Part shown: positions 8,570 through 19,003 of the stretch, piece by piece
Position numbering within the stretch: position 1 is the first letter of the stretch
How the letters are laid out: the number at the start of each line of letters is the position of its first letter
From: Prescottella equi
Lineage (GTDB): Bacteria > Actinomycetota > Actinomycetes > Mycobacteriales > Mycobacteriaceae
Reading direction: 5' to 3'
Assembly: GCF_002094305.1 (NCBI RefSeq)
Contig: NZ_LWTX01000002.1
Span: forward strand, 62,001-126,000
Length of the DNA stretch: 64,000 nt
Position numbers and translations under genes: made by a program
The notes under the pieces: generated by a model
Seen by the model: only the letters and a program-made list of their open reading frames with translations
Told to the model about the DNA's origin: nothing
Database searches by the model: none

Positions 8570-9811
8570 GTGAGCCTGAAGAAGACCGCCCTGCCCACCG
8601 AGCGACCGCGGCTGCGTGAGCGCGGCGAGGTGATCAGCGCCGGCGGGTTGTGGTTGGCAAAGTGGTCGTTGTGCCTCGCCGCGATCGCGATCGGCGCGTT
8701 GGTCGTCGGCTGGATCCTGCAGAAGCTGTGGGTGATCGCGCTCCCGGTGATGCTGGCGATCGTCGTGAGTACCGTGCTGTGGCCGCCCACGCGCGCTCTC
8801 ACCAAGCGCGGAGTGCCGCCGGCCGGTGCGGCATCCATCACCCTGCTCATCTTCTTCGCCCTCTTCGGCGGCGTCGTGGCTCTCATCGTGCCGTCGGTCG
8901 TCGACCAAGCCCCCGAACTGGCGAACAAGGCCACACAGGGCATCCAGCAGGTGCAGGACTGGTTGAAGGGGCCTCCGGTCAACCTGCAGGACGACCAGAT
9001 CGACACGGCCGTCCACGCCATCACGTCGAAGCTGCAGGAATCCGGCACCGCGATCGCGTCGGGCGTCTTCACCGGCGTCACCACGGCCGGGTCGATGGTC
9101 GTCACCCTCTTCCTCGTGCTGATCCTGGCCTTCTTCTTCGTCAAGGACGGCCCGCGCTTCATCCCGTGGCTCCACGGAGTCAGCGGCGGCCGCGCCGGAC
9201 GGCACCTCGAAGAGGTCCTCGGGCGGATGTGGGACACCCTCGGCGGGTTCATCCGCACGCAGGCCCTCGTCAGCCTCATCGACGCGGTCTTCATCGGCGC
9301 GGGACTGCTGATCCTCGGGGTGCCACTCGCCCCCGTCCTCGCGATCCTGACGTTCATCGGCGGCTTCGTTCCGATCGTCGGCGCGTTCGTCGCCGGCGCC
9401 CTCGCCGTCCTGGTCGCCTTGGTGGCGAACGGCCTCACCACCGCGCTGATCGTGCTCGCCATCATCATCGCGGTCCAGCAGATCGAAGGAAATGTCCTTC
9501 AGCCGGTGCTGCAGAGCAAGAGCATGAAGCTGCACGCCGTGGTGGTGCTGCTCGCCGTCACCGCCGGCAGCTCGCTGTTCGGCATCGTCGGCGCGTTCCT
9601 CGCCGTCCCGGTCGCAGCGGTGGGCGCGGTGGTGATCCGCTACCTCGGCGAGCAGATCGACGAACGGCTCCAGGAGGACGCCCTGCTGGACGCCGCCGAC
9701 GCGACGGCCGGCGGCGCCGTCACCCCCCTGATCGGCGAGCCCACCACCGACGAGCCCAGCCCGATCGCCGAACCTGCGCCGAACCCCAACCTGCCGGGGC
9801 CGACGATCTAG
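8570..9811 (+). CDS. AI-2E family (UPF0118/PerM) membrane protein
   Basis: The 413-aa protein has GTG start (AAGGA at 8555-8559) and about eight membrane helices: pairs near residues 25-60 and 75-110, a soluble amphipathic stretch about 115-165, then a C-terminal bundle with the family-typical GGFVPIVGAFVAGALA and QQIEGNVLQPVLQSKSM. Family members are permeases or exporters of poorly known substrates; the AI-2 label is historic. The C-terminal tail is Pro-rich. It ends tail-to-tail with sbcC, overlapping it by 4 bp. The recalled M. tuberculosis counterpart is Rv1101c. Confidence 0.9.
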   Translation: MSLKKTALPTERPRLRERGEVISAGGLWLAKWSLCLAAIAIGALVVGWILQKLWVIALPVMLAIVVSTVLWPPTRALTKRGVPPAGAASITLLIFFALFGGVVALIVPSVVDQAPELANKATQGIQQVQDWLKGPPVNLQDDQIDTAVHAITSKLQESGTAIASGVFTGVTTAGSMVVTLFLVLILAFFFVKDGPRFIPWLHGVSGGRAGRHLEEVLGRMWDTLGGFIRTQALVSLIDAVFIGAGLLILGVPLAPVLAILTFIGGFVPIVGAFVAGALAVLVALVANGLTTALIVLAIIIAVQQIEGNVLQPVLQSKSMKLHAVVVLLAVTAGSSLFGIVGAFLAVPVAAVGAVVIRYLGEQIDERLQEDALLDAADATAGGAVTPLIGEPTTDEPSPIAEPAPNPNLPGPTI

Positions 9812-12789
9812 CCGGCAATCATCTCCAACGTGGACCCGGTCCGGCCGCGCAACACGTGCAGCCGGCTCGGGATCCGCTGGCGCATCTCGTCCACATGGCT
9901 GACGATGCCGACCACGCGCCCGCCCGCCCGCAACTCGTCGAGCACGCCCATCACCAGGTCCAGGGTGTCGGCGTCCAGCGTGCCGAACCCCTCGTCGATG
10001 AACATCGTGTCGAGCACGACGCCACCCGATTCGGCGGCCACGACGTCCGCGAGCCCGAGCGCGAGCGCCAGGGATGCGAGGAACGACTCGCCGCCCGACA
10101 GGGTCTTCGCGGAGCGGACCACGCCGGTGTAGTCGTCGCGGATGTCGAGCCCGAGTCCCCCGCGGCGGCCGTGGGAGCCCGCCTCGTCCGAGTGCACGAA
10201 CTCGTATCGGCCGGCGGACATGCGGCGCAGCCGCACCGACGCCGACAGCGCGACCTCCTCGAGCCGCGAGGCCAACACGTACGAGCGCAGCGACATCTTG
10301 CGTGAGTTCTGGCCGCGTCCGGCGACGACGTCGGCCAGCCCGGCCAGTTCCTCGTGTTCGGCGAGGACCGGCCCGAGCGCGGTCAGGGTCGCTTCCAACT
10401 GGTCGATGTAGTGCTCGAGGTTACGTCGGCGGTTCTCCGCCTCGTCGGCCGCACTCGCGGCCGCCTCGACGGCCCGCGCCGCCTCCCGCTCGGCTGCCTC
10501 CGGGGCGGTCAGGTCGACTGGCTCCAGACCGTCTATCGCGACGACGTCCGGCTCGGCGAGCACCGCGCGAGCGGCCGCGAGCCGGTCCCGCGCCGCAGCC
10601 AGGGTGGCCTCGATCTCCGCGATTCGCTGCGTCGGGCGCACCGCTTCCAACGCGTCGGCAATCGAGGCGAACCCTGCATCGGAGGCGGTGGCGAGGGCGC
10701 GGCTCCGGGCGTCGTGCGCAGTGGCCTCGAGCGCGGCGGCCCGATCGCGGACGTCGAGCAGTTGCGCCGCACGCGTCGCGAGATCGTCGAACCGATCCCG
10801 CCGAGCCGGAACGCTCGCGTCGTTTCCTGCCGCGGCGACGAGCCGGGCACGCAACTCGGCCACCTGGGTCTCGGTGGCCTCGATCCGCACGCGGAGCGCG
10901 GCATGATCGGCGTCGAGCGACCGGGCCTGTTCCTCCAATCGGGATCCGCGCGAACGCAAGTCGTTCACCGCGGCGGTCGCCTGCGCGAGTCCGGCGGCCA
11001 CCGTGCGGGTCTTCTCGACCTCGGCCAGCGCGGCGGCGTGGATCCGGCGCAGCTCGTCTCGGTCGCCCCCCTTCGTGCGCTGGGCCAACCGGTCGACGTG
11101 CCGCTCGGTCTCCGCCAGACGTTCCGTCTCGCGTTCGAGCACCGCCGCGGCCCGCTGTTCGGAGTCCCGGGCAGCCTCCTCGTCGTCCTTGGTGACCGTC
11201 GCGCCGCTCGGGAGCGCCGGCACGGGGTGCTCCACCGAGCCGCACACCACGCACTGCTCGCCGTCGACGAGCTGCCCCGCCAACTCCGCGGCCATGCCCG
11301 CGATGCGCTGCTCACGCAGGTCCAGCAACCGAGCGCGCGCGTCCTGGTGCGCGGTGCGCGCCCGCGCCACCGCGCCGCGTCGGGCGTCCAATGTCTCTGC
11401 CGCCGTGACGAGTTCCTCGGCGGCGGAAGCGGCGTCCGCAGCACGTACGGCGGCCTCCTCCGATCCCGGCAGGACGCTGTGCGCCTGCTCGGCCCGGCGC
11501 AACGTCTCCTCCGCCGCGGCCAGCTCTTGCGGTAACCGCGTCCGCTGGGAGGCGATCTGCTCGGCCTGTCGATCCAGATCGGCACTGCGGCGGCGCATCT
11601 CGTCCAGGTCGCGCTCGCCGCGCGTCATCGTGCGCGCCTCGCCGAGCAGCGCATCCAAGCGGACCACCTCGGCCGCCCAGTCCCGCTCCTGGGCGCGGAT
11701 CGTCGCGCGATCCGCGTCCGACTGCGGCCACGAGAGCCGCGCCACCAGACCGGCACCGTCCTCGGACGCCGCCAGCTGCTCGGCTGCCGCGCGCGCCTGC
11801 CGGCGCGCCGCCTCGGCTGCACTCGTCGCGGAATCGGCTTCCGCCGAGGCGGATGCGACGGCCTCGGCTCGCACCGCGCGAGCCGCCTCGGCCGCCAGTG
11901 CCTCACGCTCGTCGGCGCGCTCGTCGAGTTCGACGATCGCCGCGCGCGCCGCGTCCCGGCGACGTTGCAGTTCGAGCCTCTGCCGAGCTCTCGTCGCCGC
12001 CGCGCGAGCCTTCTCGCCCACGGCCCGCGCGCGAACCAGGTCGGTCGCGGTCAGCTCCGCGGTCTCGATCGCCTGGTCGAGCAGGCGCCGCGCCCAGACC
12101 AGCGGCTCGCCGTCGGATCCTGCCTCGATCCCCGCTGCCGCCGACACCTTCGCCAGCGCCAGCTCGACCTGCTTGCGCTGCTCCACGACGCGCGCGTCAC
12201 TCGCCCGCTTGCGGTCGACGAACCACTCCTCGACCGCCTTGAAACGCGTGGTGTCGAAAAGCTTCTCGAGCAGCTTGCCGCGATCTTCGTTGTCGGCGCG
12301 CAGGAACTTCGCGAACTCGCCCTGCGGCAGCAGCACGACCTGGAAGAACTGGTCGGCGGTCATCCCCAGCAGACGCTCGACCTCGCGGGCGATGTCCGGG
12401 ATCCGGGACAGGTTCTCGCCGTCGCCGTCGAGCCACGCCAGAGTCGCCTTGGCGTTCTCGGTGATCGTGCCGGTGCCGCGCTTCTTGGCACGTTGGTATT
12501 CGGGGCTGCGCGTGATCCGGATCCGCCGGCCGCCGATCGTCGCCTCCAGCGTCACCGCCGGCACCGATCCCGCCGGTGCGTGGTCCGACACCAGACGCTT
12601 GCCCTCCCTGCGGGCACCGGGGACCGTTCCGTAGAGCGCGAAGGCAACCGCGTCCAGGATCGTCGTCTTGCCCGCGCCGGTCTGCCCGTGCAGCAGGAAC
12701 AGTCCGTCCGCGCCGAGCTCGTCGAAGTCGACGGTGACGGTCTCGGCGAACGGACCGAACGCCGTCACCTGGAGATCGTGGAGTCTCAC
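9808..12789 (-). CDS. sbcC: Exonuclease SbcC, large ATPase subunit
   Basis: The 993-aa SMC-like protein starts at GTG 12789, sharing GTGA with the sbcD stop. The N-terminal Walker A is GQTGAGKTT, followed by the Q-loop-like LPQGEFAKFL. Two long Ala/Arg/Glu-rich coiled coils flank a zinc hook, QCVVCGSVEHP. The C-terminal half carries the ABC signature LSGGESFLASLALALGLADVV and Walker B VVLDTMFIDEGFGTLD. With SbcD it forms the Mre11-Rad50-type nuclease that cuts DNA hairpins and protein-blocked ends, which is relevant to the many long palindromes in this window. Confidence 0.95.
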   Translation of the reverse strand: MRLHDLQVTAFGPFAETVTVDFDELGADGLFLLHGQTGAGKTTILDAVAFALYGTVPGARREGKRLVSDHAPAGSVPAVTLEATIGGRRIRITRSPEYQRAKKRGTGTITENAKATLAWLDGDGENLSRIPDIAREVERLLGMTADQFFQVVLLPQGEFAKFLRADNEDRGKLLEKLFDTTRFKAVEEWFVDRKRASDARVVEQRKQVELALAKVSAAAGIEAGSDGEPLVWARRLLDQAIETAELTATDLVRARAVGEKARAAATRARQRLELQRRRDAARAAIVELDERADEREALAAEAARAVRAEAVASASAEADSATSAAEAARRQARAAAEQLAASEDGAGLVARLSWPQSDADRATIRAQERDWAAEVVRLDALLGEARTMTRGERDLDEMRRRSADLDRQAEQIASQRTRLPQELAAAEETLRRAEQAHSVLPGSEEAAVRAADAASAAEELVTAAETLDARRGAVARARTAHQDARARLLDLREQRIAGMAAELAGQLVDGEQCVVCGSVEHPVPALPSGATVTKDDEEAARDSEQRAAAVLERETERLAETERHVDRLAQRTKGGDRDELRRIHAAALAEVEKTRTVAAGLAQATAAVNDLRSRGSRLEEQARSLDADHAALRVRIEATETQVAELRARLVAAAGNDASVPARRDRFDDLATRAAQLLDVRDRAAALEATAHDARSRALATASDAGFASIADALEAVRPTQRIAEIEATLAAARDRLAAARAVLAEPDVVAIDGLEPVDLTAPEAAEREAARAVEAAASAADEAENRRRNLEHYIDQLEATLTALGPVLAEHEELAGLADVVAGRGQNSRKMSLRSYVLASRLEEVALSASVRLRRMSAGRYEFVHSDEAGSHGRRGGLGLDIRDDYTGVVRSAKTLSGGESFLASLALALGLADVVAAESGGVVLDTMFIDEGFGTLDADTLDLVMGVLDELRAGGRVVGIVSHVDEMRQRIPSRLHVLRGRTGSTLEMIAG

Positions 12790-13979
12790 GCGGACGCCTC
12801 GGCAAGGTCGGCCGGGCCGCCTGTGCGCGTGGGCACCTCGGCCGCGGTGGCGCTCCGGAGCGCCTGCTCGAACAGCTGCACCTCGCCGGGCGTCGCGTCG
12901 CTGCGCACGTCGGTCAGGAAACCCTCCGCGATCTCGAGATCGGAACGCCCACGCACCCGGTCGCGATACCTCAGCTCCGGATTGCCTTCGGGGCGCTGCC
13001 ATTCCATGTGCACCGCGTACGGGAATCGGGTTTGCAGGGCGCGCATGGCGTCCACCGGGCGCAGCGCGTCGGTGAGTACCGCCGACACGTAGTGGTCCTC
13101 GGCGGAATCGAACGCGGCGTCGCTCAGCAACTCGTCGAGGGTCCCGGTGAGCTGGCTGAGCCCGCGCACCACCGGCAGATCGAGCCGCTCGACCGTCGCG
13201 AGACCGGCCGCGTCGACGTCCACCAGCCACACCGCCTTGCGATGGGAACGCTCGCCGAACGAATACGGTAGGGGCGATCCGCTGTAGCGGACGTTCTCCG
13301 CGAGTGTCTGCGGCGAGTGCAGGTGCCCGAGCGCGACGTAGTCGACCCCGTCGAACGCCGACGCCGACACCGTCTCCACACCGCCGACCGAGATCGAGCG
13401 CTCCGAACCCGTGGCCTCGCCACCCACCACGAAGGCGTGCGCCAGCAGCACCGAGCGCAACCCGGGCGCACCCGCGCGACGCTCGTCGAGATCGGCTCGG
13501 ATCCTCGCCATCGCGACGTCGAGGATCTCCGCGTGCGACCGTGCCTGCGGCACACCCAACTCGGTCCGTGTGATCTCGGGCTCGAGGTACGGGATGCCGT
13601 AGAACGCGACCGGACCGTGGTCGTCGTCGAGCACGACCGGGACGTCGAGCGCCGACACACGGGTCATCAGATGCAGTCCGCCGGCTGCGGCGAAGGCCGC
13701 GCCGGCGCCCAGCCGCACCGGCGAATCGTGGTTGCCCGACGTCGCGACGATCACCGCACCGGCCGCCCGGATGGCCTCGAACCCGCGGTTGCAGACCGCG
13801 ACCGCGTCGGCACTGGGGATCGACCGGTCGTACACGTCCCCCGGTACCACCACCACGTCGACGCCGCGCTGCGCGACGACGGCCGCGATCGCATCGAGTA
13901 CCCGCGTCTGGTCGGCCAACAGGTCGACACCGTGGAAGGTGCGCCCGATGTGCCAGTCGGACGTGTGGAGGATCCTCAT
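12786..13979 (-). CDS. sbcD: Exonuclease SbcD, nuclease subunit
   Basis: The 397-aa Mre11-like calcineurin-fold phosphoesterase starts MRILHTSDWHIG, followed by the metal-binding motifs GDVYDR, SGNHDS, and later LAHAF and ALGHLHSPQ. The start was fixed at 13979 because the conserved MRILHTSDWHIG begins there. It is first in a two-gene operon with sbcC, overlapping by 4 bp. Confidence 0.95.
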   Translation of the reverse strand: MRILHTSDWHIGRTFHGVDLLADQTRVLDAIAAVVAQRGVDVVVVPGDVYDRSIPSADAVAVCNRGFEAIRAAGAVIVATSGNHDSPVRLGAGAAFAAAGGLHLMTRVSALDVPVVLDDDHGPVAFYGIPYLEPEITRTELGVPQARSHAEILDVAMARIRADLDERRAGAPGLRSVLLAHAFVVGGEATGSERSISVGGVETVSASAFDGVDYVALGHLHSPQTLAENVRYSGSPLPYSFGERSHRKAVWLVDVDAAGLATVERLDLPVVRGLSQLTGTLDELLSDAAFDSAEDHYVSAVLTDALRPVDAMRALQTRFPYAVHMEWQRPEGNPELRYRDRVRGRSDLEIAEGFLTDVRSDATPGEVQLFEQALRSATAAEVPTRTGGPADLAEASA

Positions 13980-14095
13980 GCGCAAGCACGCTAGAGCACC
14001 CGTCCGACAGCGCGGGGCCCGACCGTGGGCGATTTCCCGGCCTCCGACGGCGGCGCCATCGAGGCAGCCGGGCGATAACCGACTACTCTCGAGGT

Positions 14096-15019
14096 GTGTC
14101 CGCAACCCAACGCGCTCGATCCGGGGTGCCCCTCGACCAACGTTCCGCACTGCCCACCGTTCCCGGCATACCCGCATGGGGCGCCGTGGCCGTGGCCGCC
14201 GGAGCCACCTTCCTCGGGTTCGCCTTCGACGCCGTCTCGGGCAGCGAACTGACGTCGGCCTTCTCCGCCATGTACTTCCTCGGGTGTGTCCTGGCCGTGC
14301 TCGCGGTCCGCAAGCGCGGCCTGTTCACCGCTGTCGTGCAGCCGCCGTTGCTGCTGTTCGTCGCCGTCCCGCTGGGTGCGCAGTTCCTCACCGACGGCGC
14401 GGGCACGGGCCTCAAGGACATGGCGATCAATGTCGCCTACCCGCTGGTCAACCGGTTTCCGTTGATGCTCGCGGCAACCGTCGTCGTGGGACTGATCGCG
14501 GCAGCGCGGGTCTTCCTCGTCCAGTCTCGTCCGAGCGCGCCGGCCCGCCCGCGGGACCGCCGCGCCGAGGCTCGTCCGGCCCGCGCCCGTCGCGCACGCA
14601 ACGACCGCACCGCCACCCGCGACGACCGCACCACCGTCTTCGACCCGGTCACCGACGACCGTCGCGCACCCACCCGTGCGGCGCGTCCGTCCCGGCCCGC
14701 GGCGGAACCCGCCACCGCTCACATTCCGGCCGGCTCGCCCGGGAACCCCTACCCGGGGCGAGAGGGTCGCGCCTACGAGGACACACCCCCTCGCCGCGAC
14801 TACGGCCGACGCGAACCGCTCCGCAGTGAGAGCGGACCCCGCGAGAGCGCCCGGCGTGATCCGATTCCTCGCAGTCCCCGCCGCGAAGCCGCCTACCGGG
14901 ACCCCGTCCAGCGTGATCCGGTCGCGGCCCGTCCGCGGCGAACCGCCGAGGTACCGGCGCATCCGATCCCGGAGGTTCGCTACCGCGACCGCTCGGATCA
15001 GCCCCCGTTCGAGGGCTGA
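14096..15019 (+). CDS. DUF6542 membrane protein with Arg-rich tail
   Basis: The 307-aa protein (GTG start) has four hydrophobic segments within the first ~140 residues, matching the DUF6542 domain (GIPAWGAVAVAAGATFLG). It is followed by a long cytosolic tail very rich in Arg, Asp and Pro with repeated RD/RR units such as RDPVQRDPVAARPRR. The highly charged tail could bind nucleic acid or acidic partners, but no role is known. The recalled M. tuberculosis counterpart is Rv1111c, between ispH and ychF. Here sbcCD lies on the other side. Confidence 0.8.
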   Translation: MSATQRARSGVPLDQRSALPTVPGIPAWGAVAVAAGATFLGFAFDAVSGSELTSAFSAMYFLGCVLAVLAVRKRGLFTAVVQPPLLLFVAVPLGAQFLTDGAGTGLKDMAINVAYPLVNRFPLMLAATVVVGLIAAARVFLVQSRPSAPARPRDRRAEARPARARRARNDRTATRDDRTTVFDPVTDDRRAPTRAARPSRPAAEPATAHIPAGSPGNPYPGREGRAYEDTPPRRDYGRREPLRSESGPRESARRDPIPRSPRREAAYRDPVQRDPVAARPRRTAEVPAHPIPEVRYRDRSDQPPFEG

Positions 15020-15031
15020 TCCGGCGGGTTT

Positions 15032-16036
15032 CTAGCTGCGCGCCGCGCGCAGTTCGCGGGGAAGCGCGAAGACCAGGGTCTCGTTGGCGGTGGTGACCGA
15101 CTGCACGTCCGCGAAACCATGTTCGGCCAGTAGGTCGATGACCCCGCGGACCAGGATCTCCGGCACCGACGCACCGGAGGTGATGCCCACCGTCCGGACC
15201 CCCTCGAGCCACGCGAGGTCCACCTCGCGGGCGAAGTCGACGAGGTGCGCAGCCCGGGCGCCCGCCCCCAATGCGACCTCGACGAGGCGCACCGAGTTCG
15301 ACGAGTTCCGCGAGCCGACCACGATGACGAGATCGCACTCGGGCGCCATCGCCTTCACGGCGACCTGACGGTTCTGGGTGGCGTAGCAGATGTCGTCGCT
15401 CGGCGGATCCTGCAGCTTCGGGAACTTCTCCCGCAGGCGCTCCACGGTCTCCATCGTCTCGTCGACCGACAGCGTCGTCTGCGAGAGCCAGATCACCTTG
15501 TCCTCGTCGCGGACCGTGATCGCATCCACCGAGTCGGGGCCGTCGACGATCTGCACGTGCTCGGGCGCCTCGCCCGCGGTGCCCTCGACCTCTTCGTGGC
15601 CCTCGTGGCCGATGAGCAGGATGTCGTAGTCGTCGCGGGCGAACCGCTTCGCCTCCTGGTGCACCTTCGTCACCAGCGGGCACGTCGCGTCGATGGTGTG
15701 CAGGCTCCGCTCGGCGGCCGCGGTGTGCACGGCCGGCGACACCCCGTGCGCGGAGAACACGAGGACCGAGTTCTCGGGTACCTCGTCGGTCTCGTCGACG
15801 AAGACGACGCCGCGTTCGGCGAGCGTGTCCACGACGTGCCGGTTGTGCACGATCTCCTTGCGGACGTAGATCGGCGCCCCATGCTTCTCGAGTGCCTTCT
15901 CGACGGTCTCGACGGCGCGATCGACGCCCGCGCAGTAGCCGCGCGGCTCCGCGAGGAGGACCCGCTTTCCGCCGCCGGCCGCATCCGCGCCGGCCGATCG
16001 TGCGATACCCAGATTGAGAGGAACTGCCGATGACAT
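15032..16036 (-). CDS. ispH: 4-hydroxy-3-methylbut-2-enyl diphosphate reductase
   Basis: The 334-aa IspH/LytB performs the last step of the MEP pathway, making IPP and DMAPP. The three Cys ligands of the 4Fe-4S cluster are at residues 35 (PRGYCAGV), 119 (DATCPLV) and 217 ([10 protein letters not shown]). The conserved [18 protein letters not shown] and SRNSSNS motifs are present. It supplies precursors for the Z-prenyl diphosphate synthase encoded at 33.9-34.6 kb. It ends 12 bp from the convergent DUF6542 gene. Confidence 0.97.
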   Translation of the reverse strand: MSSAVPLNLGIARSAGADAAGGGKRVLLAEPRGYCAGVDRAVETVEKALEKHGAPIYVRKEIVHNRHVVDTLAERGVVFVDETDEVPENSVLVFSAHGVSPAVHTAAAERSLHTIDATCPLVTKVHQEAKRFARDDYDILLIGHEGHEEVEGTAGEAPEHVQIVDGPDSVDAITVRDEDKVIWLSQTTLSVDETMETVERLREKFPKLQDPPSDDICYATQNRQVAVKAMAPECDLVIVVGSRNSSNSVRLVEVALGAGARAAHLVDFAREVDLAWLEGVRTVGITSGASVPEILVRGVIDLLAEHGFADVQSVTTANETLVFALPRELRAARS

Positions 16037-16155
16037 GCCCCCAGCCTACGGGGCACCCAGCCGACGGACCGCCGAGCACGGACTCGTGCGCCGGACAGCA
16101 GGGCCTTCGGCGCCGTCGGCTACCAAATGGCGCGCCCGTGAGGCAGGCTGTGACC

Positions 16156-16758
16156 ATGATTCGTCCCCCGTTCATGGCGCGCGTCGCCGCCGGAGTAGCC
16201 ATCACGGCGTACGAAGAGGCGCTCAAGCTGCCGTCCACGGCCATGACGCTGCCGATGACCGCGGTCAGTCAGGTGTTGCAGACCACGATGCGGGTACAGC
16301 AGTCGATGACCGCGCTCGCCATCAAGGGTGACCGCGCCTTCTGCCTTCTCGACCGCACCGAGGAAGAACCCGAATGGGCCGTCTTCGACGAGGACCGCGC
16401 CGACTTCGACACCGACGGTGAAACGGACGTCGACGATTCCGACGGCGCCGAGGACGCCGAGCGCCGCTCGGCTCCCGGCCGATTCGCCCTCTACTCGATG
16501 ACGCCCGGCGAGGACGAGACGCCGGCCACGTCGGCACCGGCGGAGGAGTCGGCACCCGCCACCGGGCACGTGCCGGTTCCGGAGATCGCCGAGGAACTCG
16601 ACTACGCCGCACTCACGCTGGCTCAGCTGCGCTCGCGACTGCGGTCGCTGTCGGTCGACGACCTGACGGCACTGCTCGAATACGAGGAGCGGACGGCGGC
16701 CCGGGCACCGTTCCAGACGATGCTCGCCAACCGCATCACCTCCGCCCGCGCCAAGTGA
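16156..16758 (+). CDS. Lipid droplet-associated protein-like
   Basis: The 200-aa product has an amphipathic or hydrophobic N-terminal segment (about 7-55, with [20 protein letters not shown]), a very acidic middle ([19 protein letters not shown]) and a helical C-terminus ([26 protein letters not shown]). Related actinobacterial proteins beside xseA are annotated as lipid-droplet associated. A GTG six bases upstream is an alternative start. Its stop overlaps the xseA start by 4 bp, so it is the first gene of an xseAB operon. Confidence 0.75.
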   Translation: MIRPPFMARVAAGVAITAYEEALKLPSTAMTLPMTAVSQVLQTTMRVQQSMTALAIKGDRAFCLLDRTEEEPEWAVFDEDRADFDTDGETDVDDSDGAEDAERRSAPGRFALYSMTPGEDETPATSAPAEESAPATGHVPVPEIAEELDYAALTLAQLRSRLRSLSVDDLTALLEYEERTAARAPFQTMLANRITSARAK

Positions 16759-18011
16759 CCTCCGCGCGCCCCGCATCCGGCGGCCCGTCCCCCAGTTCGC
16801 CCGAGCAACCGTGGCCCGTGCGGACCGTTTCCACCAAGGTCGCACAGTGGATCGACCGGCTCGGCAGCGTCTGGGTGGAGGGTCAGATCACTCAGATCAA
16901 CGCCCGACCGGGGACCCGGACGGCGTTCCTCGTGCTGCGCGATCCGTCCGTGGACATGTCGCTGTCGGTGACGTGTTCGCCGCAACTGCTGCGCGATGCG
17001 CCGGTCCCCCTCACCGAGGGCAGCCGTGTCGTGATGTTCGGCAAGCTGTCGTTCTGGACCGGCCGCGGGTCCGTATCGCTGCGAGTCACCGAGATCCGGG
17101 CCGTCGGTATCGGCGAACTGCTCGCCCGGATCGAACGCCTGCGGGCGCTGCTCGCGGCGGAGGGTCTGTTCGATCCACGGCTCAAGCGGCCGCTGCCCTT
17201 CCTGCCCGGCACCATCGGGTTGATCACCGGGCGGGCCAGCGCCGCCGAGCACGATGTGCTGAGTGTCGCGCAGCGGAGGTGGCCGGCGGTGCGCTTCGAG
17301 GTCCGCAACACCGCGGTGCAGGGCCCGACGGCGGTCCCGCAGATCATCGAGGCGCTCGAGGAGCTCGACCGCGATCCCGGTGTCGACGTCATCATCCTCG
17401 CTCGCGGCGGCGGCAGCGTCGAGGACCTGCTGCCGTTCTCCGACGAGACGCTGTGCCGCGCGATCGTCGCGTGCACGACGCCGGTGGTCAGCGCGATCGG
17501 TCACGAGCCCGACAGCCCGCTGAGCGATCACGTCGCCGACCTCCGCGCCGCAACCCCGACCGACGCCGCCAAGCGTGTCGTGCCCGACGCGGTGGCCGAG
17601 CAGGCCCTGGTCTCCGAACTGCGGGGACGGGCCGGCGCCGCCCTGCGGAACTGGGTGGCCCGGGAATCGCATCTCGTCGCGCAGTTGCGCAGCCGACCGG
17701 TGCTCGCCGATCCACTGTCCGGGATCGACCGTCGGGCCGAGGAGGTGGAACGGCTCCGCGACACCGCGCGCCGGGACGTCACCCGCACGATCGACGCGGA
17801 GGCCACCGCCGTCGAGCACCTGCGGGCGCGGCTGGCCACGCTCGGTCCCGCCGCGACCCTCGCCCGCGGTTACGCGGTGGTGCAGCGCGTGTACGGCGAC
17901 ACCGAACCCGAGGTGCTGCGTTCGGTCGACGACGCGCCACCCGGCACGCAGATTCGAGTCAGATTGGCCGACGGCGCCGTGCGCGCCGCCGTGATGGGAA
18001 GAGAATCATGA
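16755..18011 (+). CDS. xseA: Exodeoxyribonuclease VII large subunit
   Basis: The 418-aa XseA has an N-terminal OB fold ([24 protein letters not shown]), the catalytic domain with [32 protein letters not shown] and [13 protein letters not shown], then a coiled-coil C-terminus. With XseB it degrades single-stranded DNA in both directions. The GTG start at 16755 overlaps the upstream stop (GTGA). Confidence 0.96.
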   Translation: MTSARPASGGPSPSSPEQPWPVRTVSTKVAQWIDRLGSVWVEGQITQINARPGTRTAFLVLRDPSVDMSLSVTCSPQLLRDAPVPLTEGSRVVMFGKLSFWTGRGSVSLRVTEIRAVGIGELLARIERLRALLAAEGLFDPRLKRPLPFLPGTIGLITGRASAAEHDVLSVAQRRWPAVRFEVRNTAVQGPTAVPQIIEALEELDRDPGVDVIILARGGGSVEDLLPFSDETLCRAIVACTTPVVSAIGHEPDSPLSDHVADLRAATPTDAAKRVVPDAVAEQALVSELRGRAGAALRNWVARESHLVAQLRSRPVLADPLSGIDRRAEEVERLRDTARRDVTRTIDAEATAVEHLRARLATLGPAATLARGYAVVQRVYGDTEPEVLRSVDDAPPGTQIRVRLADGAVRAAVMGRES

Positions 18012-18238
18012 GCAACACCGATGTGGCCGAACTCGGATACGAGGCGGCACGGGACGAGCTGGTCGTCGTCGTGAAGACCCTCGAGCTGGGCGGCCTGGAC
18101 CTGGACGAGTCGCTCGCGCTGTGGGAACGCGGCGAGGCGCTCGCCAAGCGGTGCGAGGAGCACCTCGCGGGCGCTCGCAAGCGCGTCGAGGATGCCCTCG
18201 CGCACGCCGACGACGTAGACGAGGACGACGCCGAGTGA
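18008..18238 (+). CDS. xseB: Exodeoxyribonuclease VII small subunit
   Basis: The 76-aa helical protein has the XseB pattern ([39 protein letters not shown] split across two helices) and an acidic tail. It overlaps xseA by 4 bp (ATGA), implying translational coupling to the large subunit with which it assembles. Confidence 0.95.
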   Translation: MSNTDVAELGYEAARDELVVVVKTLELGGLDLDESLALWERGEALAKRCEEHLAGARKRVEDALAHADDVDEDDAE

Positions 18239-18257
18239 CGACTCGGCGCCGACGGTC

Positions 18258-18824
18258 CTAGGGCTGCAACGGTGCCACGTCGATCGCGGCCGCGAGCTGC
18301 TTGAAGTCCTCCGCCGGTGCCGGTCCGGTGATGAGGACACGGGCGTCGCCGAAGTCCGAGACCCAGATCGCCTCGGAGTCGCCGTCGTCGAACACGTCCC
18401 ACTGCCGGCTGCCGATCCGCTCGGTGCCGCTCTGGATCCGGGTGTCGCCCGCCACGAACGGGACCAGCGTCTCCACCGTCGCGTCGCTCTGGGTGAGCTG
18501 GATGTACCGACCGACCTCGGTGATGAACCCGATGTTGCTCGAGTCGCCGCCGCCGTCACCCGAGACGATGCTGCGGCTGCCCGAGTTCGGCTGCCAGCCC
18601 TCGGGGATCTCCGGCTTGCGGATCGGGAAGCCGAGCTCGCGCGAGTCGTACTTGAAGGCCGCGTCCGCGTCGAAGCTGGGGACCGGACCGGGCTTCGGAC
18701 CACCCGGGCTGAACGAGCACTGACTCGCCACGCCCGCGATCAGCAGACACGCGACCACGAGCGGGATCAGGGACCACATCATGTCGTGGCCGTTCTGCAG
18801 GATGCGGGGCTTCTTGTCGGGCAC
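18258..18824 (-). CDS. DUF4245 membrane-anchored protein
   Basis: The 188-aa product starts at a GTG giving PDKKPRILQNGHD, the usual family start; an in-frame ATG at 18875 would add 17 residues. One N-terminal membrane segment (about 18-37) leads to an extracellular domain with many conserved W/F/G residues. The recalled M. tuberculosis counterpart is Rv1100, also divergent from glpX. Function is unknown. It is convergent with xseB, 19 bp apart. Confidence 0.82.
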   Translation of the reverse strand: MPDKKPRILQNGHDMMWSLIPLVVACLLIAGVASQCSFSPGGPKPGPVPSFDADAAFKYDSRELGFPIRKPEIPEGWQPNSGSRSIVSGDGGGDSSNIGFITEVGRYIQLTQSDATVETLVPFVAGDTRIQSGTERIGSRQWDVFDDGDSEAIWVSDFGDARVLITGPAPAEDFKQLAAAIDVAPLQP

Positions 18825-19003
18825 GGTGTCCAGTATTCCTGTTCCCGGCTCCGGGTGGCCCAGCAGGCCACGCATCGTCGGGTAATGAAAGAATCATCCT
18901 CGAGATTCGTCCACCGAATCGACGGCCCGACCGCACCGCGGTCGACCGCCCCGAAGTGTCGGCCACCACATTGCGCCGACCTTGACTGCAGGAGGCACTG
19001 CCC

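Noticed and set aside
9808-13989. A single 1393-codon fused SbcD-SbcC frame
   Set aside because: The N-terminal third is a shadow of sbcD in another frame. SbcC begins at GTG 12789, overlapping the sbcD stop by 4 bp.
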